Notes under the pieces: generated by a model
The model's input: only the letters and a program-made list of their open reading frames with translations
Databases searched by the model: none
What the model was told of the DNA's origin: nothing
Assembly (NCBI GenBank): GCA_016705575.1
Contig: JADIXX010000006.1
Coordinates: 419,711 to 483,710, forward strand
DNA length: 64,000 bases
From: Candidatus Aalborgicola defluviihabitans
Lineage (GTDB): Bacteria > Pseudomonadota > Gammaproteobacteria > Burkholderiales > Burkholderiaceae_C
Direction: 5' to 3'
Made by a program: the position numbers and the translations under genes
In this document: one piece after another, positions 62,318-64,000 of the stretch
How the letters are laid out: the number at the start of each line of letters is the position of its first letter
Numbering within the stretch: position 1 is the first letter of the stretch

Positions 62318-63390
62318 ATGGCAAGTATTCGTGAGCGCGTGACAAGGATGGCGTCAAGACCTTCCATGTCCAAATTCGTATCCGAGGCTTTCCGCCGCAG
62401 ACCAAGACACCTTTACCAGAAAGACCATCGCCAAACAGTGGGCTGGAGCAAGTCGAACTGGAAATAAGGACTGGTCGCTACTTCGCCAACCTGCCATGGC
62501 TCAGGCGGCTGGCGCAAGACCTCATTCAGAGGTACCGCACTTCGATCCTCCCCTACAAAAAAGAGAAGCAGCGGAAAGACTCTGCCCGACATCTCGACTG
62601 GTGGGAAAATCGATTGGGCCGCTGTGGCGTTCTCTGGAACTGACATCGGATTTGATCGGGCGCTGCCGCGATGAGTTGCTTGTCTCCACCCGAACAGGAG
62701 CCATGCCCGCACCGGCAAGCGTTGTTAAACGCATGTCCGTTTTTTCTCACGTTTTGGCGGTAGCAGTGAAGGAGAAGCAGTGGCTGCCAGAATCACCAAT
62801 GTCACGGGTCGCGAAGCCAAAGGTCAGAACAACCGCGTTCGATTTCTGAGTGAAGTTGAACTTGCCTCGCTGTTGATGGCGACAGCAGCATCGAAAGCCC
62901 TGAGCTTACACAATTGTTGCAGTGGCTACAGCGACGGGCATGCGATACGGTGAAATCATGAACCCTCATTGGTCCGACGTTTCGTTTCGCAGAGCGACAG
63001 TGCGGCCTTTGGTGTTAAGGGAAACCAAAATGGCACTCAACGCGGCGTTCCGATTTCTTTGCATTTGCGCTTGAGCAGGTGAAGAGTGGAGAACCGGCTA
63101 TGACGGGCGACGAAATGCCAAATCCAGAATCATTACGCTTCCCAAGCTCAAAAGACACCAGCCGCTGCAACGTCAATTCGGACTGCTCAGGAGAACTGCG
63201 CTTCGCAAGACCAATTAACTGAATTGCTTCAATGACCTCCGCATACGGCGGCAGCTATTTGGCAATGTCTGGCGCTACGGCATGAGACATATCAGAGATT
63301 CTTGGGCACAAAGACCTCCAGATGGTCAAACGCTACGCGCACCTGGCAAAGAACACATCACTGGTGTATTGACCGAAATGAACGTGACGC
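62318..63390 (+). pseudogene. Decayed tyrosine-family integrase
   Basis: Pieces in all three frames line up in the order of a phage-type integrase: MASIRERV, KDGVKTFHVQIRIRGFPPQT, KTIAKQW, VELEIRTGRYF, TSDLIGRCRDELL, KEKQWLPESPMSRVAKPK, NNRVRFLSEVELASLL, the Arg box TGMRYGEIMN, DLR (of HxLR), EILGHKDLQMVKRYAHLAKN with the catalytic Tyr, and LTEMN. At least eight frame changes and several stops separate them. It is non-functional as it stands. It marks an integration event at the adjacent tRNA-Thr. Confidence 0.8.
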
Positions 63391-64000
63391 ATCTCCCCGC
63401 AGCCAAAGAAAATGACCCAGTAAATGACGATTCTAGATCAACTCAGACTTCCAGTGCACTCGGTCAAAGCCCATTGCCCTCAACGCACCAAGTACTTTTC
63501 GCGCGGACGATTGGGCGCTGGCAGTTTTTACGACTGAATGACGATTACAAAAGAGTTCTCGCGCAAAAGGGCCTTGAAAAAAACGTCCTACAGCACGCTG
63601 GATGCCCACCGAAAGCGAGGCGCTCACTCCATCTGAAGAGTATTGCCGGAAAGAATTGGTCTAAGCACGCCGAAAACGACCCGGAGCGAACAACGTTACC
63701 GAGCATAGGCGACGGAAATTCGTGGTTTTGATCAGAGCAGTTTTAAGATTGGCTGAAACAGGCCTTCGTTGAGAATAACTTAGCGTTACTGGATATTAAA
63801 TTCGGAATGCCTTGGGCACGGTGAATTCTTCAAGTAAGCGTCAACATGCACATACCGGTTCAGCGCAGATTACGAAGCCATCCCGTTGGCTTTTTGGTGA
63901 ACTGTTCCGTACCTCCCGACGCGCAGGTGAACCATTGCGCTTCTTTGTCAGGAGCACAGATTTCTGGACGACGAAAACCTTCGATGCGGGCGGAATCAGC
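63391..64000. other. Sequence beyond the integrase with no recognisable gene
   Basis: Open frames here are short and none gives a family I recognise. A frame ending at 63731 has fragments such as GLEKNVLQHAGC but no known motif. Composition is lower in GC than the core region to the left. It is probably degraded mobile-element DNA continuing past the window edge. Confidence 0.4.

Noticed and set aside
62096..62320. Group I intron interrupting tRNA-Thr at the anticodon loop
   Set aside because: No 3' half of the tRNA and no intron core elements follow; an integrase gene does, which better fits an attachment site.
63433..63731. Two overlapping opposite frames (64 and 149 codons) at the right edge
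   Set aside because: Neither shows a known family or a ribosome-binding site; the longer one begins inside integrase remains.

Overview
The window is chromosomal DNA of a betaproteobacterium, most likely a Comamonadaceae member of the Rhodoferax/Polaromonas type. Gene order (rpmF-plsX-fabHDG-acpP-fabF-rpoE-rseA-mucB-mucD-lepA-lepB-rnc-era-recO-pdxJ-acpS; hemC-hemD-hemX-hemY; rluC-phosphatase-Rieske-sppA beside rne), high GC, and many short dispersed repeats all point that way. The genus is inference; no rRNA gene is present to confirm it.

Layout. (1) 1-7.8 kb: a divergent pair (degenerate metallo-beta-lactamase-fold protein / LysR regulator), a DUF3820 gene, and a secreted-protease module. 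The module holds a small lipoprotein, a subtilisin-like protease with a GlyGly-CTERM tail, and a convergent, frameshifted rhombosortase. NagZ, a GNAT acetyltransferase and a nitronate monooxygenase follow. (2) 7.8-26 kb, minus strand: a near-continuous run of conserved genes from yceD-rpmF to acpS, covering fatty-acid synthesis, the sigma-E envelope-stress system, translation factor LepA, signal peptidase, RNase III, Era and RecO. A 480-base gap between mucD and lepA carries a cluster of DnaA-box-like 9-mers. (3) 26-34 kb: Maf, an RsmI-like methylase, SppA/Rieske/HAD/RluC, then RNase E with a long structured leader. (4) 34.6-45.6 kb: haem genes hemC-D-X-Y, divergent ppc, dodecin, an AlgZ/AlgR-type two-component pair and argH. 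(5) 45.7-53.2 kb: a complete second ATP synthase of the N-ATPase type (order D-C-Q-R-B-E-F-A-G) with a class-III-like polyphosphate kinase 2 overlapping its last gene. (6) 53.2-62.1 kb: aldo-keto reductase, acyl-CoA synthetase, alpha/beta hydrolase, prfB with its programmed frameshift, pepN and fbp (both broken by single-base indels). (7) 62.1-64 kb: a truncated tRNA-Thr, a heavily decayed tyrosine integrase, and sequence with no recognisable gene, apparently the eroded edge of an integrated element.

The most unusual structure is not a gene but two families of short dispersed repeats. Family A (about 40-50 bp, core GACGAGGGCTAG) has at least twelve copies. Seven of them lie inside protein genes (era, sppA, hemD, algR, twice in one acyl-CoA synthetase, pepN) and keep the reading frame. 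Two intergenic copies supply the stop codons of acpS and fabH. Family B (about 75-100 bp, GC-rich) has two intergenic copies and one that adds roughly 40 residues in frame inside phosphoenolpyruvate carboxylase. These repeats therefore act as protein-modifying insertions in core genes.

Single-base indels break rrtA, rluC, pepN (twice) and fbp. Several fall in homopolymers in genes otherwise under strong constraint, so assembly error must be excluded before calling them pseudogenes.
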